Shown in pieces: positions 5,560 through 15,567 of a stretch of 37,956 bases of DNA. Under the pieces are notes generated by a model. The model saw only the letters and a list, made by a program, of their open reading frames with translations, was not told the DNA's origin and made no database searches. Origin of the DNA: Marinobacter oulmenensis. GTDB lineage: Bacteria; Pseudomonadota; Gammaproteobacteria; Pseudomonadales; Oleiphilaceae. Position 1 is the first letter of the stretch. The number at the start of each line of letters is the position of its first letter. Both the position numbers and the translations under genes were made by a program. The DNA lies in NCBI RefSeq assembly GCF_014201735.1, contig NZ_JACHFE010000012.1, positions 1-37,956 of the forward strand, written 5' to 3'.

Positions 5560-8406
5560 CTAGTCCTTGCTCTGTGGGACGGCTGGTTGCCTGCGCAGGC
5601 TGTGGAGGGTTTCATCAGCATTGGCCTCATCCCGTCCGGTTACGACCATCAGGCCCCGCTGCCGTTCTTCCAGTGTGCGCCGGTAGGTCTCGATCAGATC
5701 CTGCCGGGTGACCGCCCGGATTGCCTCTGCCAGCTTCTGGCGGCTGTTGAAATCGCGGTTTGAACGGTCGATCTCCCGCCAGTAACGCCCGGAAATCTCG
5801 TCCAGTTGACGATCCTTCTCCAGGAGACTGCTGATCACCGCCTGTTTCTCCCGGGCCAGCCGTTGTGTGTCCAGGGATGCCAGTTCACCGGCAAAGCTGT
5901 CTGTAAATTCGGAAACCGCAGAATCAATGGCCTGGGCGTCCGCCTTCGGAGACTGGACCACCAGACCGATTGCCGGTGTTTCCAGCATCTCGAAGTTGGT
6001 GGCGTATACGATATAGCCCAGTTGCCGGTTGGTGCGAATTTCTTTGTAGAAGGGGCTGGACAGAATCTGGGTCAGCACGCGGAACCTGGCCCGCTCATCG
6101 TAGGATCGGTCCTGCCCCTGGAGATAGAGCGTATAGCCGGTATCCGGGTGGTCCACGGCCAGAGAGGCCAGGGTTTGTCCTTCGGGCACCTGGCGCACCG
6201 CCGAGCGTGGTACCTGGGTCCGTTCACCGTTACCCAGCACCAGGGCATTGATCTGGTTGGCCAGGTTGAGGGCGGATGCCTCGGTCAGGTTGCCGTGGGC
6301 AAGCATTACCGGATCGGTTTCGTCCAGCAGTGAGCGAGCAAAGGCTTCAAGCTCGTCCCGGGTTACGTCCCGGGCAGCCGCGAGCCGGTCTTTGACCGGG
6401 AAGGTGCCCTCCAGAAGTGCGGTCTGGACGAACTGTGAGGTCTGGGAAACCGGGCGTTCCCGCTCCCGGTTCTCCAGGCCGTCGATCAGACGTTGGCGGG
6501 CAATCTGGAATCGCTGTTCAGTAATACCCGGGCGGGCCAGTTCTGTCAGGATGCGGGCCAGCAGCGTGTGCAGTTTGTCGCTGTAACCGCCAACCCGGAT
6601 GGTGATGCCCCGCAGGTGTGAGTAGATGCGGTAGTTCAGGCCGGCAACCCGGGCAGCATAGGCCTGGGCGTTCAGGTTGGTGTTTATGGCGTCAACCAGC
6701 AGGCTGGCCAGCACATCTGTCCGGGCGGACTCGCCTGTGGCCGGCGTACGTAGACTGACAAAGACATTGGCCCGGGGAGTGTCGAAGCGGGTGTCGCGGG
6801 CGTACCAGACATCCAGTCCGTCCACGCTGGTCAGGTGTTCCGGTTGTTCCATGGTGTTGCCCGCGACCAGACTCAGGTCTTCGGGGATAAACGGATTGGC
6901 CGGAGGCAGTGCGAGTTGGCTGGCCAGAGTTGCGTCCGGCTTGCTGGTCAGCTTCAGCGGCTGGCGCTGCCAGGGTGTCTGGTACCACTCGGTGTGGTTG
7001 GGGTTTTTCAGGTCCAGATCGGGTCCGGATACCCATACCTTGACGTTACCCGGAGTAAGGCGTGCCAGGATGTTGCGGTATTGCTCGGGGGCATAGGTTT
7101 CCATCAGCCAGGGCGCCTGCAGCACGTCTTCTGGCGGATAGGTCCGGAGCATGCGCGACAGGCGGGTGGCCTCGTTGACCGGCTCACCCTGTTCGTGAAA
7201 CCGGAAGTCCATGCGCGCCAGTTGCTGCATTTCCTTGAAGCGCTGTTCGCTGATGCCGTTTTGGCGGATTCTGTCGATGTATTCAAAGGCCAGCGCCAGG
7301 ATATCGTCCTGGCGGTCCATGCCTTCGCGTGTCAGCGACATGCTGATCTCGAGCGTGGCGTGCTCGCCGGTGTCCCTGCCGAGCCCGGCGGACAGGCCTT
7401 CTACCAGACCCTCGCGTTTGAGCACGTCCAGCAGGCTGCCCGGCCCCTCATGGCCCAGTATGCTGGCCAGATAAGAGGCCGGTTTGCTGCGGTAGTTGTC
7501 CTGCTGTGAGGGAATGGGGAACGCCAGCGTCATGTGGCGGGTATCTTTTAAGGTTTCCGCCAGGACCTTTTCCGGCAGGTTGTCCGATACGAAGAAGGGC
7601 TCGGTGTGCCGGGCCGGTTCCAGGTTACGGTTTTCGATGGCGCCGAACCGGCCGGTCACCATGTTCTCGAGGGTGTCGAGCGGCTGGGGGCCGTAGACGG
7701 CCAACGACATGATGTTTGAGGAATAGTGCTGTTGCCAGAATTCGATCAGGTCCGGCCGCAGCGGATTGTCGTCGGTGTTCTCCAGCGTGGTCAGGTTGCC
7801 GACGGCAAAACGGCTGAAGGCGTGGTCAGGATTGCCGGCGGCCTTGCGAACTGACAGCAGGCGACGGCCATCTTCCTTGAGCTTGGAGGTGTACTCGGAG
7901 TGAACGGCGTTGCGTTCCCGGTCAACCAGTTCCGCGGTAAAAAGAGGTGCGGAGAACTGCTGGGCGAACCGGTCCAGGGCCGGTTCGAGGAACTCCGACT
8001 CGACATCAAAAAAATAGTTGGTGTCCTGGAAGGCGGTGAAGGCGTTGTGGCTGCCGCCATGACTGCGGATGAACTGCTGGTACTCGCCGGGTTCCGGGTA
8101 CTTCTCGGTGCCCAGGAACAGCATGTGCTCCAGAAAGTGTGCCAGCCCGGCGCGCTCGTCCGGGTCGTCCCCGCTGCCCACGGCCACATTCAGGGAGGCA
8201 GCGGCCTTTTCGGCCTGAGGATCGGAAACGAGGATTACCTTCAGGCCGTTGTCCAGTTCCAGATAACGGTAGCTGTTCGGGTCATTGGGACTCTTGACCG
8301 GTTGTTCTGCCGCCTGGGCAAAGCTGCTGGCGAACAGGGTCAGCAGGGTAGCCATCAGCAGGTGGGCAAGGTGTCGGGTCGGCATCGGGATTCGTTCCGC
8401 GGTCAT
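5560..8406 (-). CDS. Exported M16 (insulinase/pitrilysin) zinc metalloprotease
   Basis: This 948-residue protein matches pitrilysin/protease III in length and layout: four M16 repeats in one chain. The catalytic zinc site is the inverted HxxEH, H90-F-L-E93-H94, and E171 falls exactly 76 residues after H94, the family's third ligand. The second half lacks HxxEH, as is normal. An N-terminal signal peptide (hydrophobic LLMATLLTLFASSFAQA, probable cut after residue 32) sends it to the periplasm, where it would degrade small proteins and peptides. GGAAGAGG precedes the ATG. It follows the 99-residue gene by 40 bp and may share its transcript. Confidence 0.93.
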   Translation of the reverse strand: MTAERIPMPTRHLAHLLMATLLTLFASSFAQAAEQPVKSPNDPNSYRYLELDNGLKVILVSDPQAEKAAASLNVAVGSGDDPDERAGLAHFLEHMLFLGTEKYPEPGEYQQFIRSHGGSHNAFTAFQDTNYFFDVESEFLEPALDRFAQQFSAPLFTAELVDRERNAVHSEYTSKLKEDGRRLLSVRKAAGNPDHAFSRFAVGNLTTLENTDDNPLRPDLIEFWQQHYSSNIMSLAVYGPQPLDTLENMVTGRFGAIENRNLEPARHTEPFFVSDNLPEKVLAETLKDTRHMTLAFPIPSQQDNYRSKPASYLASILGHEGPGSLLDVLKREGLVEGLSAGLGRDTGEHATLEISMSLTREGMDRQDDILALAFEYIDRIRQNGISEQRFKEMQQLARMDFRFHEQGEPVNEATRLSRMLRTYPPEDVLQAPWLMETYAPEQYRNILARLTPGNVKVWVSGPDLDLKNPNHTEWYQTPWQRQPLKLTSKPDATLASQLALPPANPFIPEDLSLVAGNTMEQPEHLTSVDGLDVWYARDTRFDTPRANVFVSLRTPATGESARTDVLASLLVDAINTNLNAQAYAARVAGLNYRIYSHLRGITIRVGGYSDKLHTLLARILTELARPGITEQRFQIARQRLIDGLENRERERPVSQTSQFVQTALLEGTFPVKDRLAAARDVTRDELEAFARSLLDETDPVMLAHGNLTEASALNLANQINALVLGNGERTQVPRSAVRQVPEGQTLASLAVDHPDTGYTLYLQGQDRSYDERARFRVLTQILSSPFYKEIRTNRQLGYIVYATNFEMLETPAIGLVVQSPKADAQAIDSAVSEFTDSFAGELASLDTQRLAREKQAVISSLLEKDRQLDEISGRYWREIDRSNRDFNSRQKLAEAIRAVTRQDLIETYRRTLEERQRGLMVVTGRDEANADETLHSLRRQPAVPQSKD

Positions 8407-8446
8407 TGAACCTCTTCCATTAGTGTCGGTGGTCGTCAGGACGGAC

Positions 8447-8746
8447 TCAGTGCATCTGGGTATTGCTGGCGGTATCCGGCTGCTGGTCCAGCGTCTGGCG
8501 GGCCAGGCTGGCGGCTTTCTCCGCGCTCAGGTCGCCGGCAGCAATGCGCTCAAGAACCGTACTCATCACGGCAACAGACTGCCGGTATTCCGAGAACTCG
8601 GCCTGGAACGCGTCGTCAATCGCCTGATAGACCGCCTGGATTTTCTCCTCCCGGGAGCCCTGGGCACTGGCTGTGTCATTGATGGCTTTCAGGCACGCAC
8701 GGGCGATGGCTATGTAGCGTTCGGTGTTGGAGCTGTCGTTTTGCAT
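8447..8746 (-). CDS. Small conserved-looking protein of unknown function
   Basis: A 99-residue, largely helical, acidic protein with no signal peptide, membrane segment or cysteine cluster. I do not recognise a family. Residues 10-60 form two or three amphipathic helices (IAIARACLKAIND; EEKIQAVYQAIDDAFQAEF) and 61-88 another. The frame is clean, uses GC-rich codons like its neighbours, and sits on the same strand between rnt (117 bp upstream, with a hairpin in the gap) and the M16 gene (40 bp downstream), which supports it being real. The ribosome-binding site is weak. Confidence 0.6.
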   Translation of the reverse strand: MQNDSSNTERYIAIARACLKAINDTASAQGSREEKIQAVYQAIDDAFQAEFSEYRQSVAVMSTVLERIAAGDLSAEKAASLARQTLDQQPDTASNTQMH

Positions 8747-8837
8747 GGACTGTCGGGATCCCTTGGCGTTGGGTCAGTGTTGAGATGCCTCGGGGCCTGT
8801 GAAGTTCCCCGTGTCGGCATTGAGATATGCTAATGAT

Positions 8838-8863
8838 TGACAGGGGCTTTGGCGCCCCTGTCA
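8838..8863 (-). terminator. Hairpin just after rnt
   Basis: A perfect 10-bp inverted repeat, TGACAGGGGC and GCCCCTGTCA around a 6-nt loop, begins directly at the rnt stop codon in the direction of transcription. There is no U-tract beyond it, so it is either a weak terminator or a 3'-end protecting structure before the 99-residue gene. Confidence 0.5.
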
Positions 8864-9520
8864 TCAGACTGTTTCGTCTGCGGGCGCAGGAGGCGGGAAG
8901 CCGCCGAGTTCTTTCCACCGGTTCACAATGCCGCAGAACAGATCGGCGGTCTTCTCGGCATCATAGGACGCGGCATGCGCTTCCTTGTTGCTGAACGGAA
9001 TGCCCGCCAGCTTGCAGGCCTGGGCCAGAACCGTATGGCCATAGGCCAGTCCCGCCAGGGTGGCGGTATCAAACGTTGAGAACGGGTGAAACGGATTGCG
9101 TTTGATGTCGGCGCGCATGGCGGCGGCAAACACAAAGCTGTGATCGAAGGTAGCGTTGTGGCCAACCAGCACGGCCCGCTTGCAGTCATGGGCTTTGACG
9201 GCCTTGCGGATGGGCGAAAATATCTCGCTCAGGCCCATTCCTTCGGGCACGGCTTCCCGTTCCGGGGCCCAGGGGTCGATGCCGGTGAAATCCAGTGCCG
9301 ACTGTTCCAGATTGGCGCCTTCAAACGGATCGATCTGTTGCACGAAGGTTTCGCCCCGGCGTAGCCAGCCGTCGTCATCCATGGTCACCAGGACGGCAGC
9401 GATTTCCAGAAGGGCATCCCGCTCGGCGTTGAAGCCGGCGGTCTCTACATCGACCACCACCGGCAGAAAACCGCGGAAGCGGAGGGACATGGGATGGGGC
9501 TGTTTGTTTTCTTCAGACAC
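8864..9520 (-). CDS. rnt: Ribonuclease T
   Basis: RNase T is a dimeric 3'-5' exoribonuclease of the DEDDh group that trims tRNA 3' ends (end turnover) and matures 5S and 23S rRNA. The 218-residue protein shows all catalytic residues: D24 and E26 in [11 protein letters not shown]126 in [11 protein letters not shown]182 and D187 in [28 protein letters not shown] is also typical. The start is GTG with GGAG five bases upstream; an in-frame ATG ten codons later is possible. It follows pyrC by 38 bp, an arrangement also known in Pseudomonas, and was probably co-transcribed with it. Confidence 0.96.
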   Translation of the reverse strand: MSEENKQPHPMSLRFRGFLPVVVDVETAGFNAERDALLEIAAVLVTMDDDGWLRRGETFVQQIDPFEGANLEQSALDFTGIDPWAPEREAVPEGMGLSEIFSPIRKAVKAHDCKRAVLVGHNATFDHSFVFAAAMRADIKRNPFHPFSTFDTATLAGLAYGHTVLAQACKLAGIPFSNKEAHAASYDAEKTADLFCGIVNRWKELGGFPPPAPADETV

Positions 9521-9558
9521 TCGAACTCCGGTGCTCTCGGTATGAATGGGGTAGCGGA

Positions 9559-10590
9559 TCAGGCCATGCGCCAGTTGATGGTTTCACCGGCTTTCAACGG
9601 TACGATGTTGCCATCGGCGAGGGGCAGCTGTTCCGGCATGGTCCAGGCATCACGGACCAGTGTAATGGTGTCCCTGTTTCTGGGCAGGCCGTAGAAATCG
9701 GCGCCGTTGAAGCTGGCAAAAGCCTCGAACCTGTCCAGGATGCCCAGTTCTTCAAAGACTTCGGCATAAAGGCCGATGGCGCCATAGGCCGAGTAGCAGC
9801 CGGCGCAGCCACAGGCCGCTTCTTTGCGATCCCGGGCGTGGGGGGCGCTGTCTGTGCCCAGGAAAAAGCGGGTATCGCCACTGGCAACGGCCTCCCGAAG
9901 CGCTTCCTGATGCCGGTTACGCTTCAGGATGGGCAGGCAATACAGGTGCGGGCGAATGCCACCAACCAGCATGTGGTTGCGGTTGTACATCAGGTGTTGG
10001 GGGGTCAGGGTCGCGGCCAGGTTGTCGCCGCTGTGGGCGCGCACAAACTCGGCAGAGTCGGCGGTGGTAATATGCTCCAGCACCACTTTCAGCCCTGGGA
10101 AGTCTGCCAGAGTCGGCTTGAGCACCCGGTCCAGAAACACTTTCTCGCGATCAAAGATATCGATGTCCGCGTCGGTCACTTCGCCATGCACCAGCAGCAG
10201 CATGCCGCAGTCCGCCATGGCCTCGAGCACCGGGTAGATGTTGCGGATGTCGGTGACCCCGGAGGCCGAGTTGGTGGTCGCGCCGGCGGGGTAGAGTTTG
10301 GCGGCCACCACACCGGCCTGACGGGCCTCACGGATGGTTTCCGGTGTCGTGCTTTCGGTGAGGTACAACGTCATCAGCGGCTCGAACCGGGTGTCGCCGG
10401 CGGCCTTCAGGATGCGTTCCCGATAGGCCATGGCCGCCTCGGTATCGGTCACCGGCGGTACCAGGTTGGGCATAATGATGGCCCGGCCAAAACAGGCGGC
10501 CGTCGCTGGCACGACATCGTTCAGTACCGCTCCGTCCCGGACGTGCAGGTGCCAGTCGTCCGGACGGGTGATAGTGAGTTCTGTGGTCAT
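9559..10590 (-). CDS. pyrC: Dihydroorotase (class II)
   Basis: Cyclises N-carbamoyl-aspartate to dihydroorotate, the third step of pyrimidine synthesis. The 343-residue length and the start [15 protein letters not shown] are typical of the E. coli-type enzyme. The binuclear zinc site is complete: H14 and H16, K98 (to be carboxylated) in [10 protein letters not shown]135 in LVHGEV, H173 in LEHITT and D247 in LGTDSAPH. It heads a minus-strand unit with rnt and diverges from motY over 142 bp, which must hold both promoters. I see no pyrimidine attenuator-type leader with confidence. Confidence 0.97.
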   Translation of the reverse strand: MTTELTITRPDDWHLHVRDGAVLNDVVPATAACFGRAIIMPNLVPPVTDTEAAMAYRERILKAAGDTRFEPLMTLYLTESTTPETIREARQAGVVAAKLYPAGATTNSASGVTDIRNIYPVLEAMADCGMLLLVHGEVTDADIDIFDREKVFLDRVLKPTLADFPGLKVVLEHITTADSAEFVRAHSGDNLAATLTPQHLMYNRNHMLVGGIRPHLYCLPILKRNRHQEALREAVASGDTRFFLGTDSAPHARDRKEAACGCAGCYSAYGAIGLYAEVFEELGILDRFEAFASFNGADFYGLPRNRDTITLVRDAWTMPEQLPLADGNIVPLKAGETINWRMA

Positions 10591-10732
10591 GATGTTATCC
10601 GCACAAGGGCAAAAATTTCCTGCGGATTATATCAGAAGGGGGGAAGGATTGTTTCTGCTCCGAAGGGCTCAAGTATACCCGTGCGCTGCCGTTACCTTGG
10701 GTATCTGTCTTTGTATCTGTCGGAACGTGACT

Positions 10733-11659
10733 ATGGCCAAGAGTTTCCGTCGTTCCCTGGCGCATCGTGTAACGGCACTGGGGGCGAGCATTGTCCTGCC
10801 CCTGATGGCTGTGCCTGCACTGGCGTCCAGCTATGGCGCCGGTATCGAAAACAGCCAATGGTATCTCACCGAGTCGGTGTTTGAATGTTCCCTGGTGCAT
10901 GAGGTACCGGGATTTGGGCGGGCGGTTTTCCGCCATAGGGCCGGCGAACAACTGACGTTTTACCTGGAATCCGAGACACCGGTGATGCGCCCCGGGCGTG
11001 GTCGGTTGATTGTCGAGGCACCTGCCTGGCGTCCCGGCATTCCGCCACAGCCTGTGGGCCTTGTGTCCGTCGATGGCGGCAAGCGGGTGGTCAGCCTGGA
11101 AAACCGCCAGGCCATGCAGGTGGTTCAGGGTCTGCTCGATGGCATGCGCCCGACGCTGACTAGGGCCTCCCGTTATGACAATCAACCGGTCAGGGTTCAG
11201 GTATCCAATATCAATTTCGCCGGCTCCTATGCCGGCTACCGGGAGTGCCTGACGGGCTTGCTGCCGGTCAATTACGACCAGATCCGCCGTTCCCGGATTC
11301 CGTTTGCCAGTGGCAGCACCAGTCTTTCCGATGCCGACAGGGAGAAACTGGACGACATCGCCAGCTTCATACTGGCGGATCCCACCATCGAGCGGGTATT
11401 CGTGGACGGTCACTCGGACCGGATTGGCAGCCGGATCGACAATCGTGCGCTGTCAGAGGAGCGGGCAAATGCGGTAGCCGAATACCTTCGGTTCCGGGGC
11501 ATCGGCGACGATCTGCTGATCGTGCGCGCCCACGGAGACCAGTATCCCGTGTCCCGTCGGCCAGCGGATAACCGGCGCGCAACCATCAGGCTGCAGCGCC
11601 AGGGTGAGCGTCCGGAGTTTCAGCAGGCAAGCGGCCCGGGCAGCGATACCTCAGGGTAG
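10733..11659 (+). CDS. motY: Flagellar T-ring protein MotY
   Basis: This 308-residue exported protein has a signal peptide (hydrophobic 13-31, cut near ALA-SS), an N-terminal MotY domain with conserved cysteines C52 and C172, and a C-terminal OmpA-like peptidoglycan-binding domain (about 190-290) with FVDGHSDRIGSRIDNRALS and ERANAVAEYLRFRGI. In Vibrio and Pseudomonas, MotY forms a periplasmic ring around the basal body that anchors stators, so the cell probably has polar flagella. The start is the ATG at 10733; the open frame extends 101 codons upstream but that part lacks a signal sequence and runs antisense to pyrC. The motY-pyrC divergent order also supports the name. Confidence 0.9.
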   Translation: MAKSFRRSLAHRVTALGASIVLPLMAVPALASSYGAGIENSQWYLTESVFECSLVHEVPGFGRAVFRHRAGEQLTFYLESETPVMRPGRGRLIVEAPAWRPGIPPQPVGLVSVDGGKRVVSLENRQAMQVVQGLLDGMRPTLTRASRYDNQPVRVQVSNINFAGSYAGYRECLTGLLPVNYDQIRRSRIPFASGSTSLSDADREKLDDIASFILADPTIERVFVDGHSDRIGSRIDNRALSEERANAVAEYLRFRGIGDDLLIVRAHGDQYPVSRRPADNRRATIRLQRQGERPEFQQASGPGSDTSG

Positions 11660-11686
11660 GGTGGTGCGGCCCCGCGCCATCAAAGG

Positions 11687-12613
11687 TCAGTACACCGAAT
11701 CCAGCACTTCCAGATGCGCTGTCACGCTCTCGGCCAGGGCCCTGAGATGATAGCCGCCTTCCAGCGTGGAGATGATACGGTCGTTGGCGTGGTCATTGGC
11801 CACGCTGGTCAGCATCTCTGTCAGCCAGCGATAATCCTCGGTTTCCAGATTCAGCTCCGCCATCGGGTCCAGCCGGTGGCCGTCAAAACCGGCCGAAATG
11901 AGGATTAACTGAGGCCGGAAATCCTGCAGCTTCTTCAGCCAGCCCGCTTCCACCGCCTTGCGGTATTCCGCTGATGCACAGCCCGCTTCCAGCGGCACAT
12001 TGACGATGTTGTCCGCCTGGCGATGCACATGGGAATGGGGAAACAGCGGATGCTGGAAACTCGAGCACATGAGGATGCGTTCGTCACCGCTGACGATGTC
12101 GACGGTACCGTTGCCCTGGTGCACGTCGAAGTCGACGATGGCTACCCGTTCAAGGTGATGGAAAGTCAGTGCGCGCATGGCGGCCAGGGCAATGTTATTG
12201 TAGAAGCAGAAACCCATGGACCGGGTGCGCTCGGCATGGTGCCCCGGCGGTCGGGCGCAGACAAACGCGTTGGTCACCTGGCTGCTCATCACCATGTCCA
12301 CCGCCTGGACGTTGGCGCCCGCTGCAAGGCGCGCAGCGTGGAGGGTATGTGGCATCATGGCGGTGTCAGGGTCGGTGAACACCCGGCCGTGGGCCGGTTC
12401 CATCTGGTCAAGCTGGCTCAGGTAACCTTCCGGATGCACCATTTGCAGTTGATCGCGGGTGATCTCATCCGGGCGAACCCAGTCCAGATCCTGTTCCAGA
12501 TGGGTGTCAGCGAGGTAGGCAAGGATGGTGGACAACCGCTCCGGGCTTTCCGGATGTTCCGGCCCCATGTTGTGTTTCATGAAGTCATCGTGGGAGAAAA
12601 AAGCCGTTGTCAT
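11687..12613 (-). CDS. Histone-deacetylase-family (class II-like) amidohydrolase
   Basis: This 308-residue arginase/deacetylase-fold protein has all residues of the zinc site: the proton-relay pair H125-H126 in RPPGHHAE, then D163 and H165 in VDFDVHQGNGT, and D244 in SAGFDGHRLDP. The closing STLEGGYHLRALAESV is family-typical. Bacterial members deacetylate proteins, acetylpolyamines or other acyl amides; the substrate here cannot be read from sequence. There is no signal peptide, so it acts in the cytoplasm. Next door, divergently, is a protein-acetyltransferase-like ligase fusion, so the pair could set and remove lysine acetylation; that link is inference. Confidence 0.9.
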   Translation of the reverse strand: MTTAFFSHDDFMKHNMGPEHPESPERLSTILAYLADTHLEQDLDWVRPDEITRDQLQMVHPEGYLSQLDQMEPAHGRVFTDPDTAMMPHTLHAARLAAGANVQAVDMVMSSQVTNAFVCARPPGHHAERTRSMGFCFYNNIALAAMRALTFHHLERVAIVDFDVHQGNGTVDIVSGDERILMCSSFQHPLFPHSHVHRQADNIVNVPLEAGCASAEYRKAVEAGWLKKLQDFRPQLILISAGFDGHRLDPMAELNLETEDYRWLTEMLTSVANDHANDRIISTLEGGYHLRALAESVTAHLEVLDSVY

Positions 12614-12816
12614 GAGTCCCGCCCAAACCAGAGAATCTTTCTTTATTCCATGTTATCAGGGATAACCGAAGGGTGTCGTATTTCTTTTGTCTAATAGAGT
12701 GATCGCCGATTTACATCAGGGAATCCCCATCTAAGATAAGGTATACAATGGTAAGTAACCTGATTTACTGACTTTCTTTTTGAACCATCCGACTCTGAAC
12801 ACCGGGGAGTGTCACT

Positions 12817-15567
12817 TTGAGTACCCGCTATCTGGAAAGCCTCTTCAATCCCGAGTCCATCGTCGTTATCGGTGCGTCGGAACGCCCGGACAACCTTGGT
12901 GGTATGGTGCTGCGTAACCTGCTTGGTGGCGGTTATCCGGGAAAACTGGCGGTTGTGAACCAGAGCGGCTATGACAATGTGCACGGGGTTGACTGTGTGG
13001 CCAAGGTGTCACTGCTCGATTTCAGCCCGGATCTGGCGATCATCTGTACGCCGCCGGAAACCGTACCCCGAATGGTGCGGACCCTCGGCGACTACGATGT
13101 TCGTACCGCCATCGTCATGACCGGCGGTATGTCCCGTACCCACAGCAAAACCGGCCAGCCACTGATGTATTCGGTGCGCGATGCCGCCCGGGAAACCGGT
13201 ATCCGGGTGCTGGGTCCCAACACGATCGGCCTGATGGTTCCGGCCCGGCACCTGAACGCCACCTATGCCCACATGGGGGCGATTCCCGGCCGTGTGGCCT
13301 TTGTTGGCCAGTCCGGTACCATCGCCAGTTCGGTCATTGACTGGGCTTTTGCCCGGGGGGTGGGGTTCTCCTATTTCCTGACCCTGGGCGATGGCATGGA
13401 CATCGGCCATGATGACCTGATCGATTATCTCGCCCAGGATACCCAGACCCGGGCGATCCTGTTGCACATGGAGAACATCCCCAACCCCCGCCGGTTCATG
13501 TCGTCGGTCCGGGTGGCGTCCCGTACCAAACCGGTGATCGCGGTCAAATCCGGGCATGTACCGGAATCGGAGTGGATTCCGCACCAGTTGCCGGCGGGCA
13601 TCAAACGCAGCGACCCGATCTACGATGCCATGCTGCAGAGAGCCGGTGTGCTCCGGGTGGACGGTCTGGGCCAGATGTTTGATGCTCTGGAAACCCTGAC
13701 CCGGATGCGCCCGCTGCGCCGTGAGGCCCTGGCCATCATGGCCAACGGTGTTGGCCCCGGGGTGCTGGCAGTGGATCGCCTGGCAGACCTGGGCGGTGAA
13801 TTGGCGGAGCTGTCCCAGAACAGCATTGATGAGCTGGCGGAGCTGCTGCCACCCTACTGGACCCGTAAAAACCCCATCGACCTGAACTACGACGCCTCGC
13901 CGGAGGTGTACGCCCGGGCAATCAAGATTCTTGCCCGGGACAGCAACGTGGCAAACCTGCTGGTGATGTACTCCCCCACGCTGACCGGCAACAGCCTGGA
14001 GATCGCCAATGCGGTGGTACAGGCGGCGCGGGGCACGCGGCTTAATGTGTTCACCTGCTGGCTGGGCCAGAGCACGGTCATGGATTCCCGGGATGAGTTC
14101 TATCGGGCGGGCCTGCCGTCGTTCTTCAGCCCGGAAAAGGCGGTGATGGCATTCATGCAGCATGTGCGTCACCAAAGGGTCCAGCGACTGCTGACGGAAA
14201 CCCCGGAATCCTTTACCGATCATTTTGCCGACCGGGGGCAGACCCGTGCCCTGGTGGCAAGAGCACTGCATCACGGGCGCATGCACCTGTCCAATCGTGA
14301 GGCCCGCCGCGTCGTCCGTGATTACGGCATTAACACCATCGAAACCGCCTACTGCGATGACATGGAAGAGGTGCTTGAGGTGTTCGCGATTGAGCGCCGG
14401 CCCATTGATGTCACCGTCATTCACGAGAAAGCCTGTTACCCCTTCCTCGACCTCAGCCCGACCCAGCGACGTTACAAGGGCACCATCAAGAAGCTGAACA
14501 GTGAGCAGGCCATCATGGACGGTTGCCGCTATCTGCTGGATGAGTATCAGGAGCACTTCCCGGACAGCGGTTTCCTGGGCTTTTCGGTGCAGCACTCGTA
14601 CCAGCACGTCGGCGGTATTGAATTCAGCGTCGGCATCACCCGCGACGAGGTGTACGGCCCGCTGGTGGTCTGCGGTGCCGCCGGCGCCCAGATCAATGTC
14701 ATGACTGACCGACAGATTGCCCTGCCACCCCTGAACATGGTGCTGGCCCGGGAACTGCTGCGGCGGACCTACATGTACAAGCTGCTCCGGGAGCACAGCC
14801 TGAGGCCGGAAGAGGATATCCGGGCGGTGTCCGAGACGCTCGTGACTCTGTCCCAGATTGTCATCGATATCCCCGAAATCCGGGGCCTGGAAATTTCCCC
14901 GCTGCTGTTCAACGATCAGGGCGCGGTGGCGGTCAACGTGGCCATTGATCTGGACGACCGACCGGGCAAACCGATCATTCAGCCCTATCCGAGGGAGTTG
15001 GAAGAGTGGATCGTGCTGCCCCGTTCCGGCCGCCGGGTGATTATCCGGCCCGTGCTGGCGGAGGATGAGCCGGCCCATCGGAAATTCCACGAATACCAGT
15101 CACCGGAGTCGATCCGGTACCGCTTCTTCCAGTACCGAAAACACTTCACCCGCGAAGACGTGGCGCAGATGGTGCAGATCGACTATGACCGGGAGATGGT
15201 GTTCATCGCCAACGCGCCCCGGGAAGACGGGGAGGGTGAAGAGACGCTGGGCACGGTACGCACCTGGACCGACGCCGACAATCTCCGCTGCGAATTCGCC
15301 GTGATGGTGGATGACCGGATGAAAGGCGAGGGGCTGGGCGTCAAACTGATGCAGAAGATGATCGATTACTGCCGTGCCCGGGGCACCATGGAAATGGTCG
15401 GGAACGTGCTGGCGGATAACCGGCCGATGCTGCAACTGGCGGAGCATCTGGGTTTTGACATCAAGTACAACCCGGATGAAGAAGTGATGGATCTGCGGCT
15501 GGTGCTCAATGAGCCGGAAAAAGACTGGCAGCGTGAGCGCCTGGGTAAGGGGGGAGGCCATATCTAG
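12817..15567 (+). CDS. Acyl-CoA ligase (NDP-forming)-GNAT fusion, Pat/PatZ-like protein acetyltransferase
   Basis: This 916-residue fusion has an N-terminal CoA-binding Rossmann domain (SLFNPESIVVIGASERP from residue 8), ligase CoA domains (about 150-460), an ATP-grasp domain (about 485-715) and a C-terminal GNAT domain (about 735-890). VMVDDRMKGEGLGVKLMQKM is its acetyl-CoA-binding loop. Size and domain order match Salmonella Pat and E. coli PatZ, which acetylate and inactivate acetyl-CoA synthetase. Translation starts at a TTG (12817), seven bases after GGGGAG; no ATG gives the family's start. The 203-bp upstream gap contains GTTATC-agg-GATAAC (12652-12666), a possible operator. Confidence 0.92.
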   Translation: MSTRYLESLFNPESIVVIGASERPDNLGGMVLRNLLGGGYPGKLAVVNQSGYDNVHGVDCVAKVSLLDFSPDLAIICTPPETVPRMVRTLGDYDVRTAIVMTGGMSRTHSKTGQPLMYSVRDAARETGIRVLGPNTIGLMVPARHLNATYAHMGAIPGRVAFVGQSGTIASSVIDWAFARGVGFSYFLTLGDGMDIGHDDLIDYLAQDTQTRAILLHMENIPNPRRFMSSVRVASRTKPVIAVKSGHVPESEWIPHQLPAGIKRSDPIYDAMLQRAGVLRVDGLGQMFDALETLTRMRPLRREALAIMANGVGPGVLAVDRLADLGGELAELSQNSIDELAELLPPYWTRKNPIDLNYDASPEVYARAIKILARDSNVANLLVMYSPTLTGNSLEIANAVVQAARGTRLNVFTCWLGQSTVMDSRDEFYRAGLPSFFSPEKAVMAFMQHVRHQRVQRLLTETPESFTDHFADRGQTRALVARALHHGRMHLSNREARRVVRDYGINTIETAYCDDMEEVLEVFAIERRPIDVTVIHEKACYPFLDLSPTQRRYKGTIKKLNSEQAIMDGCRYLLDEYQEHFPDSGFLGFSVQHSYQHVGGIEFSVGITRDEVYGPLVVCGAAGAQINVMTDRQIALPPLNMVLARELLRRTYMYKLLREHSLRPEEDIRAVSETLVTLSQIVIDIPEIRGLEISPLLFNDQGAVAVNVAIDLDDRPGKPIIQPYPRELEEWIVLPRSGRRVIIRPVLAEDEPAHRKFHEYQSPESIRYRFFQYRKHFTREDVAQMVQIDYDREMVFIANAPREDGEGEETLGTVRTWTDADNLRCEFAVMVDDRMKGEGLGVKLMQKMIDYCRARGTMEMVGNVLADNRPMLQLAEHLGFDIKYNPDEEVMDLRLVLNEPEKDWQRERLGKGGGHI

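Noticed and set aside
10430..10732. Upstream extension of motY by 101 codons
   Set aside because: It runs antisense to the pyrC 5' end and would bury the clear signal peptide that starts at 10733.
12652..12666. GTTATC-agg-GATAAC repeat upstream of the ligase-GNAT gene
   Set aside because: Six-base arms are too short to call an operator alone; mentioned only as a possibility.
13009..15090. 693-codon open frame antisense to the ligase-GNAT gene
   Set aside because: Shadow frame produced by GC-rich codon use opposite a clearly recognisable protein; no domain seen.
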